From NCBI GenBank assembly GCA_902565895.1, contig CACFGV010000001.1:62001-126000 (forward strand): DNA of 64,000 nt. The letters run 5' to 3'. Below, piece by piece: positions 51,096-60,948 of the stretch. A model generated the notes under the pieces. The model was not told the origin of the DNA. It searched no databases and worked only from the letters and a program-made list of their open reading frames with translations. Positions within the stretch are counted from its first letter, which is position 1. Every line of letters begins with the position of its first letter. The position numbers were made by a program, and so were the translations under genes. Source of the stretch: K189A clade bacterium. Its GTDB lineage: Bacteria; Pseudomonadota; Gammaproteobacteria; Pseudomonadales; Azotimanducaceae.

Positions 51096-51965
51096 CTAGT
51101 CGTTTCCCGCCACTTGAGCAGCCACTTCAGCTGCAAAGTCCATTTCTTCGACTTCGATTCCTTCGCCCACTTCGTAACGAACGAATGAGGCGACTTCGGC
51201 GCCGGCGTCAGCGAGCAACTTGCTCACCTTTATGTCGCCGTCTTTGACGAAAGGTTGATCTAAAAGGCTGACCTCAGCGAGAAATTTTTTGACTCGACCC
51301 TCGACCATTTTGACCACGATTTCTTCGGGTTTACCGCTGTCAGCCGCCTGGGAAGCAAAGATTTCCCGTTCTTTTTCGAGCACCTCAGGTGCGACGTCTT
51401 CACTGCGCACTACCATCGGATTGATCGCGACCACATGCATAGCCACATCGCGCCCAAGTTCCGCATTCGCAACGGTCAGGTCGACTAATGCGCCACGGCG
51501 TTGATCCCCGTGCATGTATTGACTGATACCGCCTGCCGCAGAAGTCAGAACTTCGCCGCGGCGAATGGTGATGTTTTCACCAATTTCCTGTACCAGCGTT
51601 TCGCGCTCTGCGTTCAGTTCACCGGCAGACAAGGCGGCCAGATCACCATCAGCGGAGTCGAACAATTGCTCTGTCACCTTAGCCACAAACGCAATGAACT
51701 TTTCGTTCTTGGCGGCGAAGTCGGTCTCAATATTGATTTCTACAATCGCACCACGGGAACCGTCATCCGCTACTTTTATGCCAAGCAAACCGTTGGCGGT
51801 CGTTCGACCCGCCTTCTTCGCTGCCTTTAATGCACTTTTTTTGCGTAATTCCTCGATGGCTTTTTCCATGTCGCCGCCAGCTTCAGTCAGCGCGCGCTTG
51901 CAATCCATCATGCCCAGGCCGGTACGCTCTCTGAGCTCTTTTACCATTGCTGCGGAAATTGCCAT
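51096..51965 (-). CDS. tsf: Elongation factor Ts
   Basis: 289 aa. Guanine nucleotide exchange factor for EF-Tu. N-terminal UBA-like domain (MVKELRERTGLGMMDCKRAL), then the core with TDFAAKNEKF. 2 nt after rpsB, the standard operon. Ends in TAG followed at once by the pyrH TTG. Confidence 0.98.
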   Translation of the reverse strand: MAISAAMVKELRERTGLGMMDCKRALTEAGGDMEKAIEELRKKSALKAAKKAGRTTANGLLGIKVADDGSRGAIVEINIETDFAAKNEKFIAFVAKVTEQLFDSADGDLAALSAGELNAERETLVQEIGENITIRRGEVLTSAAGGISQYMHGDQRRGALVDLTVANAELGRDVAMHVVAINPMVVRSEDVAPEVLEKEREIFASQAADSGKPEEIVVKMVEGRVKKFLAEVSLLDQPFVKDGDIKVSKLLADAGAEVASFVRYEVGEGIEVEEMDFAAEVAAQVAGND

Positions 51966-51967
51966 GT

Positions 51968-52834
51968 CTACTCCTCATCTGCCTTTGCTTCCGCTGCTAC
52001 GGCCTGAGCGGCCTCCTCAGCAGCCTTTGCTTCGTCTTCAGCGGCGAAGGTTTGGTTGACGCTGGCCGCTACTGCCTCGGAGATCTCCGCAACTGGTGGA
52101 GCGACCTCTGCTTCCTCCACTTCGACAAACTCATCTTCGCTCACCGTCACCTGGCTATTGGCCTTGCCTTCGGCAACACTGTCAGCAACGGCGGTTACAT
52201 AAAGTCGGATAGCACGAATCGCATCGTCGTTTCCGGGGATAACGTAGTCCACGCCGGCGGGATCACTGTTGGTATCTACAATGCCAAAGACCGGAATGCC
52301 CAATTTATTCGCTTCAGTGACCGCAATGCGTTCATGCTGAACGTCCACTACAAACAGCGCATCAGGCAAACCACCCATGTCTTTGATCCCGCCTAAGCTG
52401 CTGTGCAACTTATTCATCATACGAGTGCGTTGCAGCGCTTCTTTCTTGGACAGCAGATCAAAAGTGCCGTCAGAGGATTGAGTCTCTAAATCCTGCAATC
52501 GCCGTATGGACTGCCTAATAGTTTTATAGTTGGTGAGCATTCCGCCTAACCAACGCTGGTCCACAAAAGGCATACCCACACGACTGGCTTGCTCTTGGAT
52601 GACCTTCGCAGCAGCACGCTTGGTACCCACGAACAGTATTTTCTGGCCGCGAGAAGACATATTGCGAATTTCGATTAATGCGTCGTTGAACGCCGGGAGG
52701 GTTTTCTCAAGATTTACAATGTGAATCTTGTTGCGGGCACCAAAGATGAAGGGTGCCATCTTAGGGTTCCAGAATCGGGTCTGATGGCCAAAATGCACAC
52801 CAGCCGCCAGCATATCGCGCATGCTTACACTCAT
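51968..52834 (-). CDS. rpsB: 30S ribosomal protein S2
   Basis: 288 aa against 241 in Escherichia coli. The core begins [24 protein letters not shown] and ends around residue 228. The C-terminal ~60 residues are an Ala/Glu-rich acidic extension (e.g. [31 protein letters not shown]), probably disordered. GGAG lies 7 nt before the ATG. First gene of the rpsB-tsf-pyrH-frr operon; divergent from map. Confidence 0.98.
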   Translation of the reverse strand: MSVSMRDMLAAGVHFGHQTRFWNPKMAPFIFGARNKIHIVNLEKTLPAFNDALIEIRNMSSRGQKILFVGTKRAAAKVIQEQASRVGMPFVDQRWLGGMLTNYKTIRQSIRRLQDLETQSSDGTFDLLSKKEALQRTRMMNKLHSSLGGIKDMGGLPDALFVVDVQHERIAVTEANKLGIPVFGIVDTNSDPAGVDYVIPGNDDAIRAIRLYVTAVADSVAEGKANSQVTVSEDEFVEVEEAEVAPPVAEISEAVAASVNQTFAAEDEAKAAEEAAQAVAAEAKADEE

Positions 52835-53126
52835 TTTTTCTCTCCGGGTTGGTTTATTGCTCGGCTTCCCAACCCCGAACCTGTGCTTAAAGCCTCAGGC
52901 ACCCGCGGAATCGTGACGAAGCCGACAATGTGATTTACGCTCTTCGATTAGTTGTGTGTTGAGCGCATGTTTGCCGTGACCTTACCAATCTTCGGCCCTG
53001 TTGAGCGCTAGGTAGGTCCATTTTTTACCCAAGCTTCGCAACCTCCTCTTACAGGATATCGATACCGTAGACTCAGGACGGCGCGCTTTATACCATAACC
53101 CTTCCGCTATAGAAATGAGTTTAATT
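52835..53126. other. rpsB leader / rpsB-map divergent intergenic region
   Basis: 292 nt separating divergent rpsB and map. In gammaproteobacteria rpsB has a long 5' leader bound by S2 for autoregulation, and the space fits this, but I cannot prove the fold by eye. No gene is seen in it. Confidence 0.4.
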
Positions 53127-53915
53127 ATGGCCGCACGGATCGAAAATGAGACCGATCTGGCAGGGATGCGCAGTGCCGGCAAAAAAGCCGCGACCGTGCT
53201 CGAAATGATCGAACCCCATGTGCAACCTGGGGTCACGACAGACGACCTAGACCGAATCTGCCACGACTACATCGTCAACGAGTTGCAGTGTATTCCCGCA
53301 CCACTGAATTATGGCGGCGGCGGCGGCCAAGACCCCTTTCCAAAATCTATTTGCACCTCGGTAAATCACGTGGTCTGCCATGGCATCCCCACACCCAGCA
53401 AAAAACTCAAAAACGGCGATGTGCTAAACATCGACATTACAGTCATTGATAATGGCTACCACGGCGATACCAGCAAAATGTTTTTCGTCGGCGAGCCCAG
53501 TGTATTGGCGAAACGACTGTCAAAAGTCACCCAAGAATGCATGTATCGAGGCATCGAGGCAGTGCGCCCCGGAGCACGCCTGGGTGACATTGGCCATGCG
53601 ATTCAGAGTCATGCCGAAGCTCAACGTTTCAGCGTAGTACGCGAATTTTGTGGCCACGGTATCGCCAAAGTTTTTCATGACGATCCCCAAATACTGCACT
53701 ACGGTCGCCCTGGGACTGGCCAGGTCCTTGAAGAGGGCATGTGTTTTACCATCGAGCCAATGATCAATGCTGGCAAACGAAACATAAAAATACTGCCTGA
53801 CCAGTGGACTGCGGTCACCAAAGACCACAAGTTGTCCGCCCAGTGGGAGCACACGCTCATGGTCACCGCAGACGGCAGCGAAATCTTTACCCTCCGCGAA
53901 GAAGAACAGTTGTAA
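53127..53915 (+). CDS. map: Methionine aminopeptidase, type I
   Basis: 262 aa from ATG at 53127 (MAARIENETD), which aligns with the usual N-terminus; ATG at 53115 would add four residues. Removes the initiator Met from nascent proteins. The five metal ligands are visible: Asp in LNIDITVID, Asp in HGDTSKMF, His in CGHGIAKVFH, Glu in FTIEPMINAG and Glu in QWEHTLMV. An unusual Gly-rich insertion (NYGGGGGQDPFPKS) replaces the short loop before PKSIC. Divergent from rpsB, 7 nt before glnD. Confidence 0.96.
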   Translation: MAARIENETDLAGMRSAGKKAATVLEMIEPHVQPGVTTDDLDRICHDYIVNELQCIPAPLNYGGGGGQDPFPKSICTSVNHVVCHGIPTPSKKLKNGDVLNIDITVIDNGYHGDTSKMFFVGEPSVLAKRLSKVTQECMYRGIEAVRPGARLGDIGHAIQSHAEAQRFSVVREFCGHGIAKVFHDDPQILHYGRPGTGQVLEEGMCFTIEPMINAGKRNIKILPDQWTAVTKDHKLSAQWEHTLMVTADGSEIFTLREEEQL

Positions 53916-53922
53916 AGTTTCG

Positions 53923-56547
53923 ATGGGTCTGGCGTCAGCTACCACCGTTCGCCGAAAGCGGCTAAGTGAGGGTGTGGAATCCTTAGGCGTGCGCTATTGG
54001 CGAAATTTTGCGGTCGAAGACCTCATGCGGGACTTAACCGCATTGATTGATGAATTGGTGCTGGACGCATGGCAACAGCATCTCGGTGCGCACAGTGATG
54101 TAGCTTTATACGCCGTCGGCGGTTACGGGCGATGCGAAATGCATCCTGGCTCAGACATTGATCTGCTGGTACTTGCAGCACGCCCAGAAAAGTTGCGCGA
54201 ACCCATTGAGGATTTCTTGCGTGACGTTTTCGATTTAAATGTAGAGGTCGGACATAGCGTGCGCGATGTCAAAAGTTGCTTACAACAAGCGAAGGATGAC
54301 ATCACCGTTGCCACTGCATTGCTCGAGCGACGCTTTATGGCCGGGGACCGGCGACTAGCAAAAAAATTAGAGAACAAACTCCAGCCTGATCGAATCGGTT
54401 CGGCTGAAGACTTTTTCCGCGCAAAATACTTCGAGCAAACAACCCGACACGCCAATTACCTGGATACCGATTACAACCTCGAACCCAATGTTAAAACCTC
54501 GCCAGGTGGTCTGCGCGACATCCATACCGCTCTATGGGTGTGCTTACGGCAGTTCGCCACTGCAGATCCTAAGCAGCTCGTCCAACTCGGTGTACTCACC
54601 GAGTTAGAAGGTAAGTGGCTGATGGAAGGTCGTCGTTTTCTTTGGTGGGTACGCTTCGGCCTGCACCTGATTGCTAAGCGCAAAGAGGATCAGTTGCGCT
54701 TTGCACATCAGCGGGAGCTCGCGCAGCGACTCGGTTTTGTGGACACCGACGCCAAACCGGGCGTCGAGTCGTTTATGCACCACTACTACCGCCATGTATT
54801 AGCGCTCACCGAGGTCAACGACATCATCATTCAGTTTTTTCGCGAACACAGTGATCGACCAAGGCGCGACAAAATAGAGACAGTCAGCGACGACTTTGTG
54901 CTGCGCAATAAACACATAGAATGCAAAAGCCCAACGATCTTCCGCGACAACCCAGCGTCACTGTTAGAGATGTTTGTGCTGATTGCCCATAGAGAAGACG
55001 TCGTGGGTGTCAGTGCCTCGACGATTCGCCTAATACGCGAGTCGCTGAATCTGATCGATGAAAATTACCGGCAGAACCCAAAACACACCCAACTCTTCAT
55101 GCGTTTGCTCAAGGCGCCTTACAAAGTCGTCACCCAGCTCACACGCATGCGTCGTTACGGCGTGCTCGCACGTTACATCCCAGAATTCGGGCAAATAGTT
55201 GGGCAAATGCAACACGACCTGTTCCATATCTATACGGTGGATGCACACACCATGATGGTGATCGGCAATATGCGCCGGTTTCGTTATCCCGAGGCTAAGA
55301 CACAGACGCCCCTTGCACATCACTGCGTTAACAACCTGCCAAAACCGGAGCTGTTGTATATCGCCGGGCTTTATCACGACATCGGCAAGGGCCGAGGTGG
55401 CGACCATTCGGAGCTTGGCGCCGTGGATGCTCGAGCGTTTTGTCTTCGCCACGAACTTAATACGTCGGACACTGACATGGTTTGCTGGCTGGTAGAGAAG
55501 CATCTATACATGTCTACGGTATCCCAACACCAAGACATCTACGATCCCGAGGTTGTGCATGAGTTCGCCAAGGAGGTCCGTTCAGAGATGCGCCTGAACT
55601 ACCTCTATGCATTGACCGTGGCAGACATCAACGCCACTAATCCAACACTTTGGAACAGTTGGCGTGCGAGCCTGTTACGCCACTTATACAACGAGACAAT
55701 GAAAGCTCTCGAAAGCGGACTGGCGTCGCTACCTGACCGAGCCGACGCGATACGAGCCTGTCAGGAACGCGCCCTAGAGCAGCTCACCGACAGCGACACC
55801 ACCTTCAGCAAGGGCGCTGTGCAAAGTCTATGGAGCAATCTTGGAGAAGACTTTTTCTTACGCCATCCGCCAGCCCATGTCGCCACATTGACTTCTCGTT
55901 TGCTGACCCAGAGTGCTGAGTCTGAGGTATTCGTTCATATTGACGACACGCCTTCGCAATCCGCTGGTGAGGGCGCTACACTGATTTACCTCATGTTGCA
56001 GGATCGACCTGGCGTGTTTGCCGCAATTGCAGCAACTTTGAGCCGACTCAACCTGTCTATTGTGGACGCTAGCATTCATACCAGCACAAGTGGTCAGTGT
56101 TTTAACGCATTGACCGTACTCGACCAAGATGGCGAGGCCTTAGCCAGCCAGAGTGAGCTTCGTCATCGTATATGCGCTGAGCTGGGCCATACGCTGGGCG
56201 GTTCAACCTTAAACATTGATAGCCAAGAGCGGCGCATATCACGCCAGTTAAAGGAACTGACCTGGCCAACAGAGGTGCGAGTCACAACGCAAAACGACAC
56301 CACAACGATTAGCGTGCTCGCCGCTGACCGCCCAGGTCTTTTAGCACTTCTTGGGTTGTTATTTGTAGAGATGAACTTGACGCTGCAGTCAGCACGCATC
56401 ACGACGTTAGGAGAGCGGGTGGAAGACATTTTTGTCGTACGAACTACGACCGGTGAGGCGCTCACCAACACCGAAGATATGTATACCCTGCAACATACAA
56501 TACGCCAGAGACTAGACAACGAGTTGGGCAAAACCATCGGAACATAA
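53923..56547 (+). CDS. glnD: Bifunctional uridylyltransferase/uridylyl-removing enzyme GlnD
   Basis: 874 aa. Senses glutamine and modifies PII proteins. The nucleotidyltransferase motif GGYGRCEMHPGSDIDLLVL lies at ~66-84, the HD hydrolase at ~470-500 (HHCVNNL, YHDIGKGRGGDHSELG), and two ACT domains end the protein (DRPGVFAAIAATLSRLNLSI and DRPGLLALLGLLFVEMNLTL). Starts 7 nt after map, the usual neighbour. PII genes are not in the window. Confidence 0.97.
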   Translation: MGLASATTVRRKRLSEGVESLGVRYWRNFAVEDLMRDLTALIDELVLDAWQQHLGAHSDVALYAVGGYGRCEMHPGSDIDLLVLAARPEKLREPIEDFLRDVFDLNVEVGHSVRDVKSCLQQAKDDITVATALLERRFMAGDRRLAKKLENKLQPDRIGSAEDFFRAKYFEQTTRHANYLDTDYNLEPNVKTSPGGLRDIHTALWVCLRQFATADPKQLVQLGVLTELEGKWLMEGRRFLWWVRFGLHLIAKRKEDQLRFAHQRELAQRLGFVDTDAKPGVESFMHHYYRHVLALTEVNDIIIQFFREHSDRPRRDKIETVSDDFVLRNKHIECKSPTIFRDNPASLLEMFVLIAHREDVVGVSASTIRLIRESLNLIDENYRQNPKHTQLFMRLLKAPYKVVTQLTRMRRYGVLARYIPEFGQIVGQMQHDLFHIYTVDAHTMMVIGNMRRFRYPEAKTQTPLAHHCVNNLPKPELLYIAGLYHDIGKGRGGDHSELGAVDARAFCLRHELNTSDTDMVCWLVEKHLYMSTVSQHQDIYDPEVVHEFAKEVRSEMRLNYLYALTVADINATNPTLWNSWRASLLRHLYNETMKALESGLASLPDRADAIRACQERALEQLTDSDTTFSKGAVQSLWSNLGEDFFLRHPPAHVATLTSRLLTQSAESEVFVHIDDTPSQSAGEGATLIYLMLQDRPGVFAAIAATLSRLNLSIVDASIHTSTSGQCFNALTVLDQDGEALASQSELRHRICAELGHTLGGSTLNIDSQERRISRQLKELTWPTEVRVTTQNDTTTISVLAADRPGLLALLGLLFVEMNLTLQSARITTLGERVEDIFVVRTTTGEALTNTEDMYTLQHTIRQRLDNELGKTIGT

Positions 56548-56552
56548 TCGCT

Positions 56553-57752
56553 ATGAGCAACAACCACCAACTCAGCCTGTTACAACCCTATCCGTTCGAA
56601 AAGCTGCGCGCGGCGTTAGCCGACCAGGTCCATGGCGGTGATTTAGCGCATATCGCGCTGTCCATCGGTGAACCCAAGCATACACCGCCATCCTTAGTCA
56701 TCGACGCGTTGAGCAATCCGGCGGCTCTAGCAAAACAGCTTGCCATCTATCCCGCTACTCGGGGCAGTGATGCTTTGCGCGACGCGATAAGCCACTGGCT
56801 GGAACAACGTTTTAACATCGCCGTTGATCCTGAGAATCAAATCTTGCCCGTAAACGGCACCAGGGAAGCGTTGTTTTCTTTTGCTCAAGCGCAACTCAGT
56901 GGCGATTCATCGAGCTTGGTAGGCATGCCCAATCCCTTCTACCAGATCTACGAAGGCGCAGCGTTGCTGGCGGGCGCTCAACCTTATTACATACCCAACA
57001 CTGTAGCTAACAACTATCAGGCAGATTTCGACAGCATCAGCGCGGCAACATGGGATGCCATGGAGTTGCTGTACATCTGTTCGCCAGGTAACCCTACCGG
57101 GCATCTCATCAGCGATACCCAGATGCGCAACTTGATAGAGCTGGCGCATCGTCACGACTTCATCATTGCAGCAGATGAATGTTATGCCGAGATTTACTTC
57201 TCTGACCAACCTCGGCCCAGCAGCTTACTGGCCAGCAGCAATGCCATGGGTAACAAAGACTTCCAGCGCTGTGTGGTGTTTCACAGCTTGTCGAAACGTT
57301 CCAACCTACCGGGCTTGCGCAGCGGCTTCGTCGCCGGTGACGCGAACATCATTGAGCAGTTCTTGCGCTACCGCACTTATCACGGCTGCGCCTTGGGCAT
57401 GCACCAGCAACGCGCTAGCACCTTGGCTTGGCAAGACGAGGCGCATGTACAAAAAAACAGAGCCCTGTACGAACAGAAGTTCCGTACGGTCACAAAAATC
57501 CTCGCCCCTTACTATGACATTCGGCAACCAGCTGGTGGTTTTTATCACTGGCTACCAACCCCCACGGACGACATCGAATTCTGCCAAACCCTGTTCACCA
57601 CCCAGCACATCACCGTGATGCCAGGGACATTTCTCGGACGTCAAGACCAGGGCTTAAACCCCGGTAGGGGCCATGCACGCATCGCTTGGGTCGCGCCACT
57701 GGAAGAGTGTATCGAAGCCGCCGAACGACTGGTTGACTTCGCTAAATCTTAG
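56553..57752 (+). CDS. dapC: N-succinyldiaminopimelate aminotransferase
   Basis: 399 aa, class I PLP aminotransferase. The Schiff-base Lys is in FHSLSKRSNLPGLRSGF; PLP contacts are in YICSPGNPTG and DECYAEIYF. Gene order glnD-dapC-dapD-dapE makes the DapC assignment secure: it transaminates N-succinyl-2-amino-6-ketopimelate in the lysine pathway. 5 nt after glnD, so the two are co-transcribed. Confidence 0.93.
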   Translation: MSNNHQLSLLQPYPFEKLRAALADQVHGGDLAHIALSIGEPKHTPPSLVIDALSNPAALAKQLAIYPATRGSDALRDAISHWLEQRFNIAVDPENQILPVNGTREALFSFAQAQLSGDSSSLVGMPNPFYQIYEGAALLAGAQPYYIPNTVANNYQADFDSISAATWDAMELLYICSPGNPTGHLISDTQMRNLIELAHRHDFIIAADECYAEIYFSDQPRPSSLLASSNAMGNKDFQRCVVFHSLSKRSNLPGLRSGFVAGDANIIEQFLRYRTYHGCALGMHQQRASTLAWQDEAHVQKNRALYEQKFRTVTKILAPYYDIRQPAGGFYHWLPTPTDDIEFCQTLFTTQHITVMPGTFLGRQDQGLNPGRGHARIAWVAPLEECIEAAERLVDFAKS

Positions 57753-57870
57753 GAAGGTTTGCTGCCTAACGCGCAAAATACCAGGCTGCGCTGTAGTATC
57801 ATTGCACTTCCATAGACCCGTGAACCTTGTACTGCACAGATCGTAAACGCATAAGCACCGGTAAAAATTA

Positions 57871-58872
57871 ATGACAACTACTTTCGCTTTTGGCTTGGGT
57901 TTGTCGCGCCATAGCGCCTCAGGCGCCATGTTGGACTGCTATTTCCCACGGCCTCTTTTGAACCCCCGAGGTGGATTGCTAGATGTATTGTCTGAGCTAT
58001 CGCCTGGTACTCAAGAGGTAACGAGCGATCAAGCTTTAGCCATAGACCACGCATACGGCGGCGGCCTGCTGCCAACCAGTTCACCATCATCTAAAGGCAA
58101 CTTGGTTGCCGTTAAATTGGACACAGACGACGCCATCGACAGTACCGCCGAGGCCTACCTAAAATTGCATTTGCTATCGCACCGATTGTGTTTGCCTAAC
58201 AGCCTGAATTTGGACGGCATATTTGCTCACCTGCCGAATGTAGCCTGGACGTCAGCTGGTCCTGTTGCCATAGACGAGTTGACCGATGCCATTTCTCAAG
58301 CACACCTCGAAGGTAACCAGCTTGAAGTGTTCGCGGTAGATAAGTTTCCCAAAATGGTTAATTACGTTGTACCCACTGGCGTCCGCATTGCCGACGCCAG
58401 TCGTATTCGCTTGGGTGCCTACCTCGGAGAGGGCACCACCGTTATGCATGAGGGCTTTATAAACTTTAATGCCGGCGCCTTGGGACCCAACATGGTCGAA
58501 GGACGCATCTCTCAGGGCGTAACCCTCGGTGCGGGTACAGACCTTGGCGGCAGCGCCAGTACCATGGGCACCTTGTCAGGCGGTGGGAACATCACCATCA
58601 GCATCGGAGAAAACTGCCTTATCGGTGCGAATGCAGGCACAGGCATACCTCTGGGCGACCGTTGCACCATTGAGGCTGGGTTATACATTACTGCTGGCAT
58701 GAACATTCAGTTAGTGGATGAAAACGGTGAATCCCTTGGCAAGGTTAAGGCTCGAGAACTGGCGGGTAAATCCGATATGTTGTTCATTCGCGACAGCCAA
58801 GCAGGCAATATCCTTTGTCGCACCAATCGCCAAGCGATTGAACTCAACGAACTACTGCACCAACACAACTAA
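57871..58872 (+). CDS. dapD: Tetrahydrodipicolinate N-succinyltransferase (long, Pseudomonas-type)
   Basis: 333 aa, longer than the 274 aa Escherichia coli type and similar to the Pseudomonas/actinobacterial form. The hexapeptide beta-helix runs from ~170 to ~285 (EGTTVMHEGFINFNAGALG, MVEGRISQGVTLGAGTDLGG). Succinylates tetrahydrodipicolinate before the DapC step. Its TAA overlaps the dapE ATG (TAATG), indicating coupling. Confidence 0.93.
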   Translation: MTTTFAFGLGLSRHSASGAMLDCYFPRPLLNPRGGLLDVLSELSPGTQEVTSDQALAIDHAYGGGLLPTSSPSSKGNLVAVKLDTDDAIDSTAEAYLKLHLLSHRLCLPNSLNLDGIFAHLPNVAWTSAGPVAIDELTDAISQAHLEGNQLEVFAVDKFPKMVNYVVPTGVRIADASRIRLGAYLGEGTTVMHEGFINFNAGALGPNMVEGRISQGVTLGAGTDLGGSASTMGTLSGGGNITISIGENCLIGANAGTGIPLGDRCTIEAGLYITAGMNIQLVDENGESLGKVKARELAGKSDMLFIRDSQAGNILCRTNRQAIELNELLHQHN

Positions 58873-60035
58873 TGCTTACACCAACCAATGCCGTTTTTGA
58901 CTTAACCTGCGAACTCATCCGCCGCGTCTCTGTTACCCCAGAAGACGCGGGCTGCCAGGAGATCATCGGTCAACGTTTGGCCAATCTAGGCTTTTCGCTA
59001 CGCCAGCTCAACGCCCACGGCGTACACAATCTGTGGGCAAGCCGTGGCCACGGATCACCTCATTTGCTGTTTGCTGGTCATACCGACGTTGTGCCGTCTG
59101 GCCCTGAGGCGGAATGGCAGAGTCCACCGTTTGAGCCGACAGTGCACGAAGGACATTTAATCGGTCGCGGTGCAGCCGACATGAAGTCGAGCTTGGCGGC
59201 TATGTTAGTCGCAGTCGAGGAGCACTTAACCCAACATCCTGACCAGCCCGGAACCTTGAGTTTTTTGATCACCAGTGACGAAGAAGGTGAAGCCATTCAC
59301 GGTACAGCTCATGCCATCCGCGAATTGAACAAGGACGGCATAAAGCCCGACTACTGTATCGTTGGCGAACCCAGCTCCAGCGATCGCTTAGGCGATGTCG
59401 TTCGTTGCGGTAGGCGCGGCTCATTGAATGCACGACTGACGATCCACGGAGTCCAAGGACACGTCGCCTATCCGGCGGCAGCGCGCAATCCAATTCATCA
59501 AGCCATGCCAGTGCTGGCCCAATTGGCTGATACGGTTTGGGATCATGGCAACCAGTTTTATCCACCGACGTCCTTACAAATTTCCAACATTAAGTCGGGT
59601 ACCGGTGCCAGCAACGTAATACCCGGCAGCCTAAGTGCAGATTTCAACTTACGCTTTAACACCGAGCAGACCTGTGCAGGTCTGCAAGGGCAAATCGAGC
59701 AGATGTTTGAGGAAGCCGGGCTGCAATACGATTTACAATGGACCTTGTCTGGAGCGCCCTTCCTAACTCAACCAGGGAATCTTAGCGACGCTGTAGACAA
59801 CGCCATAAAATCAGAGACGGGCATCACCACCGAGATGAGTACCTCGGGTGGAACATCTGACGGGCGCTTCATCGCGCCTTGGGAAAGTCATCCTGAAGGT
59901 CCTGTTGAGGTCATAGAGATAGGGCCCATTAATGCGACCATCCACAAAATTAACGAATCGGTGCTGATCAGCGACCTTATCCCCTTAGCCAACATTTATC
60001 GCAAAATCATCGGCAATCTGTTCACCCTAAACTGA
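58872..60035 (+). CDS. dapE: Succinyl-diaminopimelate desuccinylase
   Basis: 387 aa, M20 family zinc enzyme. The zinc and catalytic residues are in FAGHTDVVPSG (His, Asp), GRGAADMKS, SDEEGEAIHG (Glu-Glu), VGEPSS, and the C-terminal INATIHKINES (His). Releases LL-diaminopimelate for cell wall and lysine. Translationally coupled to dapD; gspN follows after 11 nt. Confidence 0.96.
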   Translation: MLTPTNAVFDLTCELIRRVSVTPEDAGCQEIIGQRLANLGFSLRQLNAHGVHNLWASRGHGSPHLLFAGHTDVVPSGPEAEWQSPPFEPTVHEGHLIGRGAADMKSSLAAMLVAVEEHLTQHPDQPGTLSFLITSDEEGEAIHGTAHAIRELNKDGIKPDYCIVGEPSSSDRLGDVVRCGRRGSLNARLTIHGVQGHVAYPAAARNPIHQAMPVLAQLADTVWDHGNQFYPPTSLQISNIKSGTGASNVIPGSLSADFNLRFNTEQTCAGLQGQIEQMFEEAGLQYDLQWTLSGAPFLTQPGNLSDAVDNAIKSETGITTEMSTSGGTSDGRFIAPWESHPEGPVEVIEIGPINATIHKINESVLISDLIPLANIYRKIIGNLFTLN

Positions 60036-60046
60036 ACCTACATATT

Positions 60047-60814
60047 GTGAAAAAAGCCGCCGTTGTAACGCTGGTATTGTTCATTGGAGCAGCCAGCATC
60101 GCGCTGTTTTTACCAGCCAACCTAGCTCAATTCGCCGTAAAACAAATGCCAGGGATCGACGCAATACGGTTTGGCGGCACGATCTGGAATGGCCAAACGA
60201 CTCTGATTGTTGAAAGCGGCCAAACCGCAAAGCTAAGCTGGCGCTTGGCGGGGTTGACCAACCCTCAAAGCAATGAGATTTTTGGCCTCCAGCCTTCATT
60301 TCAATGGACGCTAGGCAATGCTGACCTCGATCTTAAAGGCACCCTAGATCTGCATCGCTCCTCAGCGAATTTGCTCGCTGAGGGCAAGATCGATAGCAGC
60401 GTCCTCACGCCGATACTGAATCGGTTTGATATTTTCCTCAGTGGCCATTTCTTGCTGGCACCTTCCCAAGTTACCGCACCCTACGACGCCCGGTCACTGG
60501 AAGAGGTTTCCTTGGTCAATCCCACAACATTAACTTGGAGTGGCGGGCAGATCAGTTACATCCTTACGGGTCAGTACAATCAGATCGAATTGCCCAGATT
60601 AGTGGCGCATGTGGATAAACAATCGAATCAAACTGTGATCGCTAACATTAATGATGGGTCAAACAATGCTAAGTTACTGGATCTTGCGCTAAATCGAGAC
60701 GGCATGATACGAGTCCGCCTGAATCGCAGATTTATCGACTTACTCGCGTTCCCGTGGCCAGGCGAGCAGGAGCCCAACGACGTCATCATTGAAGTTGAGC
60801 GCCCGATCCTGTAG
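60047..60814 (+). CDS. gspN: Type II secretion system protein N
   Basis: 255 aa with a GTG start. One N-terminal transmembrane helix (VVTLVLFIGAASIALFLPANL), then a periplasmic beta-rich domain with the GspN-like pattern FGGTIWNGQT and WTLGNADLDLKG. Accessory inner-membrane component of type II secretion; not all systems have it. Usually last in the operon, here first, 11 nt after dapE and ahead of gspC. Confidence 0.85.
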   Translation: MKKAAVVTLVLFIGAASIALFLPANLAQFAVKQMPGIDAIRFGGTIWNGQTTLIVESGQTAKLSWRLAGLTNPQSNEIFGLQPSFQWTLGNADLDLKGTLDLHRSSANLLAEGKIDSSVLTPILNRFDIFLSGHFLLAPSQVTAPYDARSLEEVSLVNPTTLTWSGGQISYILTGQYNQIELPRLVAHVDKQSNQTVIANINDGSNNAKLLDLALNRDGMIRVRLNRRFIDLLAFPWPGEQEPNDVIIEVERPIL

Positions 60815-60948
60815 CCCGTGGACGCTTACTAGCAACGGTAATATAGCTGGCAATTTGCGCTGGTTTTCGCACAATGCGACCACAACTAACTCTTGATGTT
60901 GTCGAAACCCGGGCGACATAGCGAATAGGTGAGCAGTTAAGCAAAGTG

